Part shown: positions 49,401-62,070 of the stretch, in pieces | Numbering within the stretch: the first letter of the stretch is position 1 | Layout: the number at the start of each line of letters is the position of its first letter | Source of the DNA: Limanda limanda | Taxonomy: Eukaryota; Chordata; Actinopteri; Pleuronectiformes; Pleuronectidae | Direction: 5' to 3' | Assembly (NCBI RefSeq): GCF_963576545.1 | Contig: NW_026870437.1 | Coordinates: forward strand, 5,001 to 69,000 | DNA length: 64,000 bases | The notes under the pieces: model-generated | Told to the model about the DNA's origin: nothing | The model's database searches: none | Seen by the model: the letters and a program-made list of their open reading frames with translations, nothing else | Translations under genes and position numbers: made by a program

Positions 49401-52400
49401 GGAAGCTTTAACTTTAGGAAGCTTTAGCTTTAGGAAGCTTTGACTTTAGGAGGCTTTGACCTTAGGAAGCTTTAACTTTAGGAAGCTTTAACTTTAGGAC
49501 ACTTTAACTTTAGGAAGCTTTGACTTTAGGAAGCTTTAACTTTAGGAAGCTTTGACTTTAGGAAGCTTTAACTTTAGGACGCTTTGACTTTAGGAAGCTT
49601 TAACTTTAGGAAGCTTTAGGAAGCTTTGACGTTAGGAAGCTTTAACTTTAGGAAGCTTTAACTTTAGGAAGCTTTAACTTTAGGAAGCTTTAGCTTTAGG
49701 AAGCTTTAACTTTAGGAAGCTTTAACTTTAGGAAGCTTTAACTTTAGGAAGCTTTAGCTTTAGGAAGCTTTGACTTTAGGAAGCTTTAACGTTAGGAAGC
49801 TTTGACTTTAGGAAGCTTTGACTTTAGGAAGCTTTAACTTTAGGAAGCTTTCACTTTAGGAAGCTTTAACTTTAGGAAGCTTTAATGTTAGGAAGCTTTA
49901 ACTTTAGGAAGCTTTAACTTTAGGAAACTTTAACTTTAGGAAGCTTTAACTTTCGGAAGCTATAACGTTAGGAAGCTTTAACTTTAGGAAGCTTTAACTT
50001 TCGGAAGCTTTAATGTTAGGAAGCTTTAACTTTAGGAAGCTTTAACTTTAGGAAACTTTAACTTTAGGAAGCTTTAAATTTAGGAAGCTTTAACTTTAGG
50101 AAGCTTTAACTTTAGGAAGCTTTAACTTTAGGAAGCTTTAGCTTTAGGAAGCTTTGACTTTAGGAGGCTTTGACCTTAGGAAGCTTTAACTTTAGGAAGC
50201 TTTAACTTTAGGACACTTTAACTTTAGGAAGCTTTGACTTTAGGAAGCTTTAACTTTAGGAAGCTTTGACTTTAGGAAGCTTTAACTTTAGGACGCTTTG
50301 ACTTTAGGAAGCTTTAACTTTAGGAAGCTTTAGGAAGCTTTGACGTTAGGAAGCTTTAACTTTAGGAAGCTTTAACTTTAGGAAGCTTTAACTTTAGGAA
50401 GCTTTAGCTTTAGGAAGCTTTAACTTTAGGAAGCTTTAACTTTAGGAAGCTTTAACTTTAGGAAGCTTTAGCTTTAGGAAGCTTTGACTTTAGGAAGCTT
50501 TAACGTTAGGAAGCTTTGACTTTAGGAAGCTTTGACTTTAGGAAGCTTTAACTTTAGGAAGCTTTGACTTTAGGAAGCTTTAACTTTAGGAAGCTTTGAC
50601 TTTAGGAAGCTTTAACTTTAAGAAGCTTTAGGAAGCTTTGACGTTAGGAAGCTTTAACTTTAGGAAGCTTTAACTTTAGGAAGCTTTAGCTTTAGGAAGC
50701 TTTAACTTTAGGAAGCTTTGATCTTAGGAAGCTTTAACTTTAGGAAGCTTTAACTTTAGGACACTTTAACTTTAGAAAGCTTTGACTTTAGGAAGCTTTA
50801 ACTTTAGGAAGCTTTGACTTTAGGAAGCTTTAACTTTAGGAAGCTTTGACTTTAGGAAGCTTTAGGAAGCTTTGACGTTAGGAAGCTTTAACTTTAGGAA
50901 GCTTTAACTTTAGGAAGCTTTAACTTTAGGAAGCTTTAGCTTTAGGAAGCTTTAACTTTAGGAAGCTTTAACTTTAGGAAGCTTTAACTTTAGGAAGCTT
51001 TAGCTTTAGGAAGCTTTGACTTTAGGAAGCTTTGACGTTAGGAAGCTTTGACTTTAGGAAGCTTTGACTTTAGGAAGCTTTAACTTTAGGAAGCTTTGAC
51101 TTTAGGAAGCTTTAACTTTAGGAAGCTTTGACTTTAGGAAGCTTTAACTTTAGGAAGCTTTAGGAAGCTTTGACGTTTGGAAGCTTTAACTTTAGGAAGC
51201 TTTAACTTTAGGAAGCTTTAGCTTTAGGAAGCTTTAACTTTAGGAAGCTTTAATGTTAGGAAGCTTAAACTTTAGGACACTTTAATTTTAGGAAGCTTTG
51301 AATTTAGGAAGCTTTGAATTTAGGAAGCTTTAACTTTAGGAAGCTTTAACTTTAGGAAGCTTTGACTTTAGGAAGCTTTGACTTTAGGAAGCTTTAGGAA
51401 GCTTTAACTTCAGGAAGCGTTAGGAAGCTTTGACGTTAGGAAGCTTTAACTTTAGGAAGCTTTAACTTTAGGAAGCTTTAACTTTAGGAAGCTTTAACTT
51501 TAGGAAGCTTTAGCTTTAGGAAGCTTTAGCTTTAGGAAGCTTTGACTTTAGGAAGCTTTGACCTTAGGAAGCTTTAACTTTAGGAAGCTTTAACTTTAGG
51601 ACACTTTAACTTTAGGAAGCTTTGACCTTAGGAAGCTTTGACGTTAGGAAGCTTTAACTTTAGGAAGCTTTAACTTTAGGAAGCTTTAACTTTAGGAAGC
51701 TTTAACTTTAGGAAGCTTTAGCTTTAGGAAGCTTTAGCTTTAGGAAGCTTTGACTTTAGGAAGCTTTGACCTTAGGAAGCTTTAACTTTAGGAAGCTTTA
51801 ACTTTAGGACACTTTAGCTTTAGGAAGCTTTGACTTTAGGAAGCTTTGACCTTAGGAAGCTTTAACTTTAGGAAGCTTTAACTTTAGGAAGCTTTAACTT
51901 TAGGAAGCTTTGACTTTAGGAAGCTTTGACTTAAGGAAGCTTTAACTTTAGGAAGCTTTAACTTTAGGAAGCTTTAACTTTAGGAAGCTTTAGCTTTAGG
52001 AAGCTTTAACTTTAGGAAGCTTTAACTTTAGGAAGCTTTAACTTTAGGAAGCTTTGACTTTAGGAAGCTTTCACTTTAGGAAGCTTTAACTTTAGGAAGC
52101 TTTAATGTTAGGAAGCTTTAACTTTAGGAAGCTTTAACTTTAGGAAACTTTAACTTTAGGAAGCTTTAACTTTCGGAAGCTATAACGTTAGGAAGCTTTA
52201 ACTTTAGGAAGCTTTAACTTTCGGAAGCTTTAACTTTAGGAAGCTTTAGCTTTAGGAAGCTTTGACTTTAGGAAGCTTTGACCTTAGGAAGCTTTAACTT
52301 TAGGAAGCTTTAACTTTAGGAAGCTTTAACTTTAGGAAGCTTTAACTTTAGGAAGCTTTAACTTTAGGAAGCTTTAGCTTTAGGAAGCTTTAACTTTAGG

Positions 52401-55400
52401 AAGCTTTAACTTTAGGAAGCTTTAACTTTAGGAAGCTTTAGCTTTAGGAAGCTTTGACTTTAGGAAGCTTTAACGTTAGGAAGCTTTAACTTTAGGAAGC
52501 TTTAACTTTAGGAAGCTTTGACTTTAGGAAGCTTTAACTTTAGCAAGCTTTAGGAAGCTTTGACGTTAGGAAGCTTTAACTTTAGGAAGCTTTAACTTTA
52601 GGAAGCTTTAGCTTTAGAAAGCTTTAACTTTAGGAAGCTTTAACTTTAGGACACTTTAACTTTAGGAAGCTTTGACTTTAGGAAGCTTTAGCTTTAGGAA
52701 GCTTTAACTTTAGGAAGCTTTGACTTTAGGGAGCTTTGACTTTAGGAAGCTTTAACTTTAGGAAGCTTTAATGTTAGGAAGCTTTAACTTTAGGAAGCTT
52801 TAACTTTAGGAAACTTTAACTTTAGGAAGCTTTAACTTTCGGAAGCTATAACGTTAGGAAGCTTTAACTTTAGGAAGCTTTGACTTTCGGAAGCTTTAAC
52901 TTTAGGAAGCTTTAGCTTTAGGAAGCTTTGACTTTAGGGAGCTTTGACCTTAGGAAGCTTTAACTTTAGGAAGCTTTAACTTTAGGAAGCTTTAACTTTA
53001 GGAAGCTTTAGCTTTAGGAAGCTTTAACTTTAGGAAGCTTTAACTTTAGGAAGCTTTAACTTTAGGAAGCTTTGACTTTAGGAAGCTTTAACGTTAGGAA
53101 GCTTTGACTTGAGGAAGCTTTGACCTTAGGAAGCTTTAACTTTAGGAAGCTTTAGCTTTAGGAAGCTTTAACTTTAGGAAGCTTTAGCTTTAGGAAGCTT
53201 TAACTTTAGGAAGCTTTAGCTTTAGGAAGCTTTAACTTTAGGAAGCTTTGACTTTAGGAAGCTTTAACTTTAGGACACTTTAACTTTAGGAAGCTTTGAC
53301 TTTAGGAGGCTTTAACTTTAGGAAGCTTTGACTTTAGGAAGCTTTAACTTTAGGAAGCTTTAGGAAGCTTTGACGTTAGGAAGCTTTAACTTTAGGAAGC
53401 TTTAACTTTAGGAAGCTTTAGCTTTAGGAAGCTTTAACTTTAGGAAGCTTTAACTTTAGGAAGCTTTAGCTTTAGGAAGCTTTAACTTTAGGAAGCTTTA
53501 ACTTTAGGAAGCTTTAACTTTAGGAAGCTTTAGCTTTAGGAAGCTTTGACTTTAGGAAGCTTTAACGTTAGGAAGCTTTGACTTTAGGAAGCTTTGACTT
53601 TAGGAAGCTTTAACTTTAGGAAGCTTTGACTTTAGGAAGCTTTAACTTTAGGAAGCTTTGACTTTAGGAAGCTTTAACTTTAGGAAGCTTTAGGAAGCTT
53701 TGACGTTTGGAAGCTTATACTTTAGGAAGCTTTAACTTTAGGAAACTTTAACTTTAGGAAGCTTTAACTTTCGGAAGCTATAACGTTAGGAAGCTTTAAC
53801 TTTAGGAAGCTTTAACTTTCGGAAGCTTTAACTTTAGGAAGCTTTAGCTTTAGGAAGCTTTGACTTTAGGAAGCTTTGACCTTAGGAAGCTTTAACTTTA
53901 GGAAGCTTTAACTTTAGGAAGCTTTAGCTTTAGGAAGCTTTAACTTTAGGAAGCTTTAACTTTAGGAAGCTTTAACTTTAGGAAGCTTTAGCTTTAGGAA
54001 GCTTTGACTTTAGGAAGCTTTAACGTTAGGAAGCTTTAACTTTAGGAAGCTTTAACTTTAGGAAGCATTAACTTTAGGAAGCTTTAGCTTTAGGAAGCTT
54101 TAACTTTAGGAAGCTTTAACTTTAGGAAGCTTTAACTTTAGGAAGCTTTAGCTTTAGGAAGCTTTGACTTTAGGAAGCTTTAACGTTAGGAAGCTTTAAC
54201 TTTAGGAAGCTTTAACTTTAGGAAGCTTTGACTTTAGGAAGCTTTAACTTTAGCAAGCTTTAGGAAGCTTTGACGTTAGGAAGCTTTAACTTTAGGAAGC
54301 TTTAACTTTAGGAAGCTTTAGCTTTAGAAAGCTTTAACTTTAGGAAGCTTTAACTTTAGGACACTTTAACTTTAGGAAGCTTTGACTTTAGGAAGCTTTA
54401 GCTTTAGGAAGCTTTAACTTTAGGAAGCTTTGACTTTAGGGAGCTTTCTTTTTAGGAAGCTTTAACTTTAGGAAGCTTTAATGTTAGGAAGCTTTAACTT
54501 TAGGAAGCTTTAACTTTAGGAAACTTTAACTTTAGGAAGCTTTAACTTTCGGAAGCTATAACGTTAGGAAGCTTTAACTTTAGGAAGCTTTAACTTTCGG
54601 AAGCTTTAACTTTAGGAAGCTTTAGCTTTAGGAAGCTTTGACTTTAGGAAGCTTTGACCTTAGGAAGCTTTAACTTTAGGAAGCTTTAACTTTAGGAAGC
54701 TTTAACTTTAGGAAGCTTTAGCTTTAGGAAGCTTTAACTTTAGGAAGCTTTAACTTTAGGAAGCTTTAACTTTAGGAAGCTTTAGCTTTAGGAAGCTTTG
54801 ACTTTAGGAAGCTTTAACGTTAGGAAGCTTTGACTTGAGGAAGCTTTGACCTTAGGAAGCTTTAACTTTAGGAAGCTTTAGCTTTAGGAAGCTTTAACTT
54901 TAGGAAGCTTTGACTTTAGGAAGCTTTAACTTTAGGACAGTTTAACTTTAGGAAGCTTTGACTTTAGGAGGCTTTAACTTTAGGAAGCTTTGACTTAAGG
55001 AAGCTTTAACTTTAGGAAGCTTTGACTTTAGGAAGCTTTAACTTTAGGAAGCTTTAGGAAGCTTTGACGTTAGGAAGCTTTAACTTTAGGAAGCTTTAAC
55101 TTTAGGAAGCTTTAGCTTTAGGAAGCTTTAACTTTAGGAAGCTTTAACGTTAGGAAGCTTTAACTTTAGGACACTTTAATTTTAGGAAGCTTTGAATTTA
55201 GGAAGCTTTGACTTTAGGAAGCTTTAACTTTAGGAAGCTTTAACTTTAGGAAGCTTTGACTTTAGGAAGCTTTAACTTTAGCAAGCTTTAGGAAGCTTTG
55301 ACGTTAGGAAGCTTTAACTTTAGGAAGCTTTAACTTTAGGAAGCTTTAGCTTTAGAAAGCTTTAACTTTAGGAAGCTTTAACTTTAGGACACTTTAACTT

Positions 55401-58400
55401 TAGGAAGCTTTGACTTTAGGAAGCTTTAGCTTTAGGAAGCTTTAACTTTAGGAATCTTTGACTTTAGGAAGCTTTCACTTTAGGAAGCTTTAACTTTAGG
55501 AAGCTTTAATGTTAGGAAGCTTTAACTTTAGGAAGCTTTAACTTTAGGAAACTTTAACTTTAGGAAGCTTTAACTTTCGGAAGCTATAACGTTAGGAAGC
55601 TTTAACTTTAGGAAGCTTTAACTTTCGGAAGCTTTAACTTTAGGAAGCTTTAGCTTTAGGAAGCTTTGACTTTAGGAAGCTTTGACCTTAGGAAGCTTTA
55701 ACTTTAGGAAGCTTTAACTTTAGGACACTTTAACTTTAGGAAGCTTTGACTTTAGGAAGCTTTAACTTTAGGAAGCTTTGACTTTAGGAAGCTTTAACTT
55801 TAGGAAGCTTTGACTTTAGGAAGCTTTAACTTTAGGAAGCTTTAGGAAGCTTTGACGTTAGGAAGCTTTAACTTTAGGAAGCTTTGACTTTAGGAAGCTT
55901 TAACTTTAGGAAGCTTTGACTTTAGGAAGCTTTAACTTTAGGAAGCTTTGACTTTAGGAAGCTTTAACTTTAGGAAGCTTTAGGAAGCTTTGACGTTAGG
56001 AAGCTTTAACTTTAGGAAGCTTTAACTTTAGGAAGCTTTAGCTTTAGGAAGCTTTAACTTTAGGAAGCTTTAACTTTAGGAAGCTTTAACTTTAGGAAGC
56101 TTTAGCTTTAGGAAGCTTTGACTTTAGGAAGATTTAACGTTAGGAAGCTTTGACTTTAGGAAGCTTTGACTTTAGGAAGCTTTCACTTTAGGAAGCTTTA
56201 ACTTTAGGAATCTTTAATGTTAGGAAGCTTTAACTTTAGGAAGCTTTAACTTTAGGAAACTTTTACTTTAGGAAGCTTTAACTTTAGGAAGCTATAACGT
56301 TAGGAAGCTTTAACTTTAGGAAGCTTTAACTTTAGGAAGCTTTAGCTTTAGGAAGCTTTAGCTTTAGGAAGCTTTAACTTTTGGAAGCTTTGACTTTAGG
56401 AAGCTTTAACTTTAGGAAGCTTTAACTTTAGGAAGCTTTAACTTTAGGAAGCTTTAGCTTTAGGAAGCTTTGACTTTAGGAAGCTTTAACTTTAGGAAGC
56501 TTTGACTTAAGGAAGCTTTAACTTTAGGAAGCTTTGACTTTAGGAAGCTTTAACTTTAGGAAGCTTTAGCTTTAGGAAGCTTTGACTTCAGGAAGCTTTA
56601 ACTTTAGGAAGCTTTAGGAAGCTTTGACGTTAGGAAGCTTTAACTTTCGGAAGCTTTAACTTTAGGAAGCTTTAGCTTTAGGAAGCTTTGACTTTAGGAA
56701 GCTTTGACCTTAGGAAGCTTTAACTTTAGGAAGCTTTAACTTTAGGACACTTTAACTTTAGGAAGCTTTGACTTTAGGAAGCTTTAACTTTAGGAAGCTT
56801 TGACTTTAGGAAGCTTTGACTTTAGGAAGCTTTAGGAAGCTTTGACGTTAGGAAGCTTTAACTTTAGGAAGCTTTAACTTTAGGAAGCTTTAGCTTTAGG
56901 AAGCTTTAACTTTAGGACACTTTAACTTTAGGAAGCTTTGACTTTAGGAAGCTTTAACTTTAGGAAGCTTTGACTTTAGGAAGCTTTAACTTTAGGAAGC
57001 TTTGACTTAAGGAAGCTTTAACTTTAGGAAGCTTTAGGAAGCTTTGACGTTAGGAAGCTTTAACTTTTGGAAGCTTTAACTTTAGGAAGCTTTGCTTTAG
57101 GAAGCTTTAACTTTAGGAAGCTTTAACTTTAGGAAGCTTTAACTTTAGGAAGCTTTAGCTTTAGGAAGCTTTGACTTTAGGAAGATTTAACGTTAGGAAG
57201 CTTTGACTTTAGGAAGCTTTGACTTTAGGAAGCTTTCACTTTAGGAAGCTTTAACTTTAGGAAGCTTTAACTTTAGGAAACTTTTACTTTAGGAAGCTTT
57301 AACTTTAGGAAGCTATAACGTTAGGAAGCTTTAACTTTAGGAAGCTTTAACTTTAGGAAGCTTTGACTTTAGGAAGCTTTAACTTTAGGAAGCTTTGACT
57401 TTAGGAAGCTTTAACTTTAGGAAGCTTTAGCTTTAGGAAGCTTTAACTTTAGGAAGCTTTGACGTTAGGAAGCTTTAACTTTAGGAAGCTTTAACTTTAG
57501 GAAGCTTTAACTTTAGGAAGCTTTAGCTTTAGGAAGCTTTGACTTTAGGAAGCTTTGACCTTAGGAAGCTTTAACTTTAGGAAGCTTTAACTTTAGGACA
57601 CTTTAACTTTAGGAAGCTTTGACTTTAGGAAGCTTTAACTTTAGGAAGCTTTGACTTTAGGAAGCTTTAACTTTAGGAAGCTTTGACTTTAGGAAGCTTT
57701 AACTTTAGGAAGCTTTAGGAAGCTTTGACCTTAGGAAGCTTTAACTTTAGGAAGCTTTAACTTTAGGACACTTTAACTTTAGGAAGCTTTGACTTTAGGA
57801 AGCTTTAACTTTAGGAAGCTTTGACTTTAGGAAGCTTTAACTTTAGGAAGCTTTAACTTTAGGAAGCTTTAACTTTAGGAAGCTTTAACTTTAGGAAGCT
57901 TTAGCTTTAGGAAGCTTTGACTTTAGGAAGCTTTAACTTTAGGAAGCTTTGACTTTAGGAAGCTTTAACTTTAGGAAGCTTTGACTTTAGGAAGCTTTAA
58001 CTTTAGGAAGCTTTAGGAAGCTTTGACGTTAGGAAGCTTTAACTTTAGGAAGCTTTAACTTTAGGAAGCTTTAGCTTTAGGAAGCTTTAACTTTAGGAAA
58101 CTTTAACTTTAGGAAGCTTTAACTTTAGGAAGCTATAACGTTAGGAAGCTTTAACTTTAGGAAGCTTTAACTTTAGGAAGCTTTAACTTTAGGAAGCTAT
58201 AACGTTAGGAAGCTTTGACTTTAGGAAGCTTTAACTTTAGGAAGCTTTGACTTAAGGAAGCTTTAACTTTAGGAAGCTTTAGGAAGCTTTGACGTTAGGA
58301 AGCTTTAACTTTTGGAAGCTTTAACTTTAGGAAGCTTTGCTTTAGGAAGATTTAACGTTAGGAAGCTTTCACTTTAGGAAGCTTTAACTTTAGGAAGCTT

Positions 58401-61400
58401 TAACTTTAGGAAACTTTTACTTTAGGAAGCTTTAACTTTAGGAAGCTATAACGTTAGGAAGCTTTAACTTTAGGAAGCTTTAACTTTAGGAAGCTTTGAC
58501 TTTAGGAAGCTTTAACTTTAGGAAGCTTTGACTTTAGGAAGCTTTAACTTTAGGAAGCTTTAGCTTTAGGAAGCTTTAACTTTAGGAAGCTTTGACGTTA
58601 GGAAGCTTTAACTTTAGGAAGCTTTAACTTTAGGAAGCTTTAACTTTAGGAAGCTTTAGCTTTAGGAAGCTTTGACTTTAGGAAGCTTTGACCTTAGGAA
58701 GCTTTAACTTTAGGAAGCTTTAACTTTAGGACACTTTAACTTTAGGAAGCTTTGACTTTAGGAAGCTTTAACTTTAGGAAGCTTTGACTTTAGGAAGCTT
58801 TAACTTTGGGAAGCTTTGACTTTAGGAAGCTTTAACTTTAGGAAGCTTTAGGAAGCTTTGACCTTAGGAAGCTTTAACTTTAGGAAGCTTTAACTTTAGG
58901 ACACTTTAACTTTAGGAAGCTTTGACTTTAGGAAGCTTTAACTTTAGGAAGCTTTGACTTTAGGAAGCTTTAACTTTAGGAAGCTTTAACTTTAGGAAGC
59001 TTTAACTTTAGGAAGCTTTAACTTTAGGAAGCTTTGGCTTTAGGAAGCTTTGACTTTAGGAAGCTTTAACTTTAGGAAGCTTTGACTTTAGGAAGCTTTA
59101 ACTTTAGGAAGCTTTGACTTTAGGAAGCTTTAACTTTAGGAAGCTTTAGGAAGCTTTGACGTTAGGAAGCTTTAACTTTAGGAAGCTTTAACTTTAGGAA
59201 GCTTTAGCTTTAGGAAGCTTTAACTTTAGGAAGCTTTAACTTTAGGAAGCTTTAACTTTAGGAAGCTTTAGCTTTAGGAAGCTTTGACTTTAGGAAGCTT
59301 TAACGTTAGGAAGCTTTGACTTTAAGAAGCTTTGACTTTAGGAAGCTTTGACTTTAGGAAGCTTTAACTTTAGGAAGCTTTAATGCTAGGAAGCTTTAAC
59401 TTTAGGAAGCTTTAACTTTAGGAAACTTTAACTTTAGGAAGCTTTAACTTTAGGAAGCTATAACGTTAGGAAGCTTTAACTTTAGGAAGCTTTAACTTTA
59501 GGAAGCTTTAGCTTTAGGAAGCTTTAACTTTAGGAAGCTTTAACTTTTGGAAGCTTTGACTTTAGGAAGCTTTAACTTTAGGAAGCTTTAACTTTAGGAA
59601 GCTTTAACTTTAGGAAGCTTTAGCTTTAGGAAGCTTTGACTTTAGGAAGCTTTAACTTTAGGAAGCTTTGACTTTAGGAAGCTTTAACTTTAGGAAGCTT
59701 TGACTTTAGGAAGCTTTAACTTTAGGAAGCTTTAGCTTTAGGAAGCTTTAACTTTAGGAAGCTTTGACGTTAGGAAGCTTTAACTTTAGGAAGCTTTAAC
59801 TTTAGGAAGCTTTAACTTTAGGAAGCTTTAGCTTTAGGAAGCTTTGACTTTAGGAAGCTTTGACCTTAGGAAGCTTTAACTTTAGGAAGCTTTAACTTTA
59901 GGACACTTTAACTTTAGGAAGCTTTGACTTTAGGAAGCTTTAACTTTAGGAAGCTTTGACTTTAGGAAGCTTTAACTTTAGGAAGCTTTGACTTTAGGAA
60001 GCTTTAACTTTAGGAAGCTTTAGGAAGCTTTGAAGTTAGGAAGCTTTAACTTTAGGAAGCTTTAACTTTAGGAAGCTTTAACTTTAGGAAGCTTTAGCTT
60101 TAGGAAGCTTTAACTTTAGGAAGCTTTACCTTTAGGAAGCTTTAACTTTAGGAAGCTTTAGCTTTAGGAAGCTTTGACTTTAGGAAGCTTTAACGTTACG
60201 AAGCTTTGACTTTAGGAAGCTTTGACCTTAGGAAGCTTTAACTTTAGGAAGCTTTAGCTTTAGGAAGCTTTAACTTTAGGAAGCTTTGACTTTAGGAAGT
60301 TTTAACTTTAGGACACTTTAACTTTAGGAAGCTTTGACTTTAGGAAGCTTTAACTTTAGGAAGCTTTGACTTTAGGAAGCTTTAACTTTAGGAAGCTTTG
60401 ACTTTAGGAAGCTTTAACTTTAGGAAGCTTTAGGAAGCTTTGACGTTAGGAAGCTTTAACTTTAGGAAGCTTTAACTTTAGGAAGCTTTAGCTTTAGGAA
60501 GCTTTAACTTTAGGAAGCTTTAACGTTAGGAAGCTTTAACTTTAGGACACTTTAATTTTAGGAAGCTTTGAATTTAGGAAGCTTTGACTTTAGGAAGCTT
60601 TAGCTTTAGGAAGCTTTAGCTTGAGGAAGCTTTAACTTTTGGAAGCTTTAACTTTAGGAAGCTTTAGCTTGAGGAAGCTTTAACTTTAGGAAGCTTTAAC
60701 TTTAGGACACTTTAACTTTAGGAAGCTTTAACTTTAGGAAACTTTAACTTTAGGAAGCTTTAACTTTAGGAAGCTATAACGTTAGGAAGCTTTAACTTTA
60801 GGAAGCTTTAACTTTAGGAAGCTTTTGCTTTAGGAAGCTTTAACTTTAGGAAGCTTTAACTTTTGGAAGCTTTGACTTTAGGAAGCTTTAACTTTAGGAA
60901 GCTTTAACTTTAGGAAGCTTTAACTTTAGGAAGTTTTAACTTTAGGAAGCTTTAGCTTTAGGAAGCTTTAACTTTAGGAAGCTTTAACGTTACGAAGCTT
61001 TAACTTTAGGACACTTTAATTTTAGGAAGCTTTGACTTTAGGAAGCTTTAACTTTAGGAAGCTTTCACTTTAGGAAGCTTTAACTTTAGGAAGCTTTAAT
61101 GTTAGGAAGCTTTAGCTTTAGGAAGCTTTAAGTTTAGGAAGCTTTAACTTTAGGAAGCTTTGACGTTCGCTCTAGTGGAAACTTACCATCAATGACAATG
61201 ACTTTGAAGTCTCTGTGTGATTCTTCACCCACAGAACATCTGTAGCGTCCTGAGTCGGAGCTGATGAGCTGTGTGATGGTCACAAACAGATATCCTCCTT
61301 CTCCTTTATGTTGTGTGTCATACAAGATGCTGTATCTGCCGCTTCGTTCATCGTTACCACTTGTTTTGACGAGAACGTTCTTTGTCTCTCCACATTCTTC

Positions 61401-62070
61401 TCTGCAGAAGTATTTACTTCCTTTGGGGTTAGGGAAGAAACATTGAACAGTGACGTCTCCTCCACTTCTCTTATAGAGCTGTTTCACTTCAGAACTTCCG
61501 TACAGCTGAGCTGTTGAGAAGACAAACATCTGTAGTTAAAGGATCAACACGTAGGACTGACAGCAAGTGTTTCAAACAGGTACTGCAGCCCATATTCAGT
61601 TATCAGTCGTCCCCGTCTCTGCAGTTTGTCCAAACGGCTGCAGCACGAGACAAGAAGCAAGAAAAGAGACTCACCTCGGGGCCTCCAGGTCATTTCAACG
61701 TCCCTGCTTCAGAAAGAAGGACGACACAGTTTTATGTATTTCAGTTGAAACTCACCATCAGTGACGAGGATTTTAAATTCCCGATACAAAGAAGAATCAC
61801 TGCCGATGCCAAAGTGGTACGTTCCAGAGTCAGACTTGCTGAGCTGTGTGAAGGTCACTGTCAGATCTCCTTCAGCTTCACCTGTTTTCTCATATTTTAT
61901 GCTGTATCGGCCGCTGCTCGCATCATTTCCATCTGTTTCAATGAGAACATCTCCTGCTTCACATCGTCCCCGACAGAACTTCCTGCTTCCAGATGAACGG
62001 AAGTAGTACTTGACGGTGACAGTTCCTCCTTCATTAGCTGTGTAGGTGATGATCTCTGCGCTGACGTCAT
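40409..62070 (-). CDS. Gene C: two-Ig-domain CD300/pIgR-like receptor with a giant minisatellite intron (5' end outside window)
   Basis: Exons, in transcription order: D1 62070-61756, D2 61510-61187, stalk 41903-41802, TM 41719-41594, tail-1 41217-41180, tail-2 40954-40799, tail-3 40429-40409. The signal-peptide exon should lie beyond base 64000, because the paralogous first intron is still running at the right edge. All phases fit. D1 again lacks the canonical cysteines and D2 keeps them. The stalk is DSTTTSPSSSSSF-like. The TM exon differs from A and B by Gly to Arg (LTVRLTL). Tail-2 has SDPVYEDF and DYSYVKY. Tail-3 stops after ADDSSG, as in B, so there are no ITIMs. The intron between D2 and stalk is 19,283 nt and almost entirely 16-bp repeats. 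Splice sites are kept, so it may be expressed; splicing across this intron is untested. Confidence 0.73.
41594..41719 (-). CDS. Gene C transmembrane exon with a helix arginine
   Basis: This 126-nt exon is in phase 1-1 and begins ADTFYSNKNLILTVRLTL. Genes A and B read TVGLTL at the same place (GGA in A and B, AGA in C). The Arg sits about six residues into the hydrophobic stretch. The donor is GTGGGG, slightly weaker than GTGAGG in A and B but still GT. Confidence 0.8.
41951..61170. repeat. Giant 16-bp minisatellite, about 1,200 units, in gene C intron
   Basis: The consensus is GGAAGCTTTAACTTTA, repeated for about 19.2 kb with no non-repeat interruption seen. Common variants are GGAAGCTTTGACTTTA, GGACACTTTAACTTTA, GGAAGCTTTAGCTTTA, GGAAGCTTTAACGTTA and a recurrent short unit GGAAGCTTTA. 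Most units carry AAGCTT, a HindIII site. Rare variants recur in blocks, showing higher-order structure. The left edge abuts gene C intron sequence 47 nt from the stalk exon and the right edge is next to the D2 donor. It is a satellite-scale array inside a gene. Confidence 0.97.
61187..61510 (-). CDS. Gene C exon D2: canonical V-type Ig domain
   Basis: This exon of 108 codons has VQCFF, YFCREEC and RYRCSVG. Its donor gtaagt lies about 20 nt from the edge of the 19-kb minisatellite array, as in gene A where only 2.5 units are present. Confidence 0.85.
61756..62070 (-). CDS. Gene C exon D1: V-type Ig domain lacking the canonical disulfide
   Basis: This exon of 105 codons is in phase 1-1. It has VTVKYYF (Tyr for Cys), KFCRGRC and GTYHFGIG (Phe for Cys). 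Acceptor and donor match those of genes A and B. Confidence 0.85.

Noticed and set aside
41951..61170. CRISPR-like or telomere-like array (contains TTTAGG)
   Set aside because: No unique spacers, so not CRISPR; TTAGG is only part of a 16-bp unit and is not itself tandem, and the array sits inside a gene.
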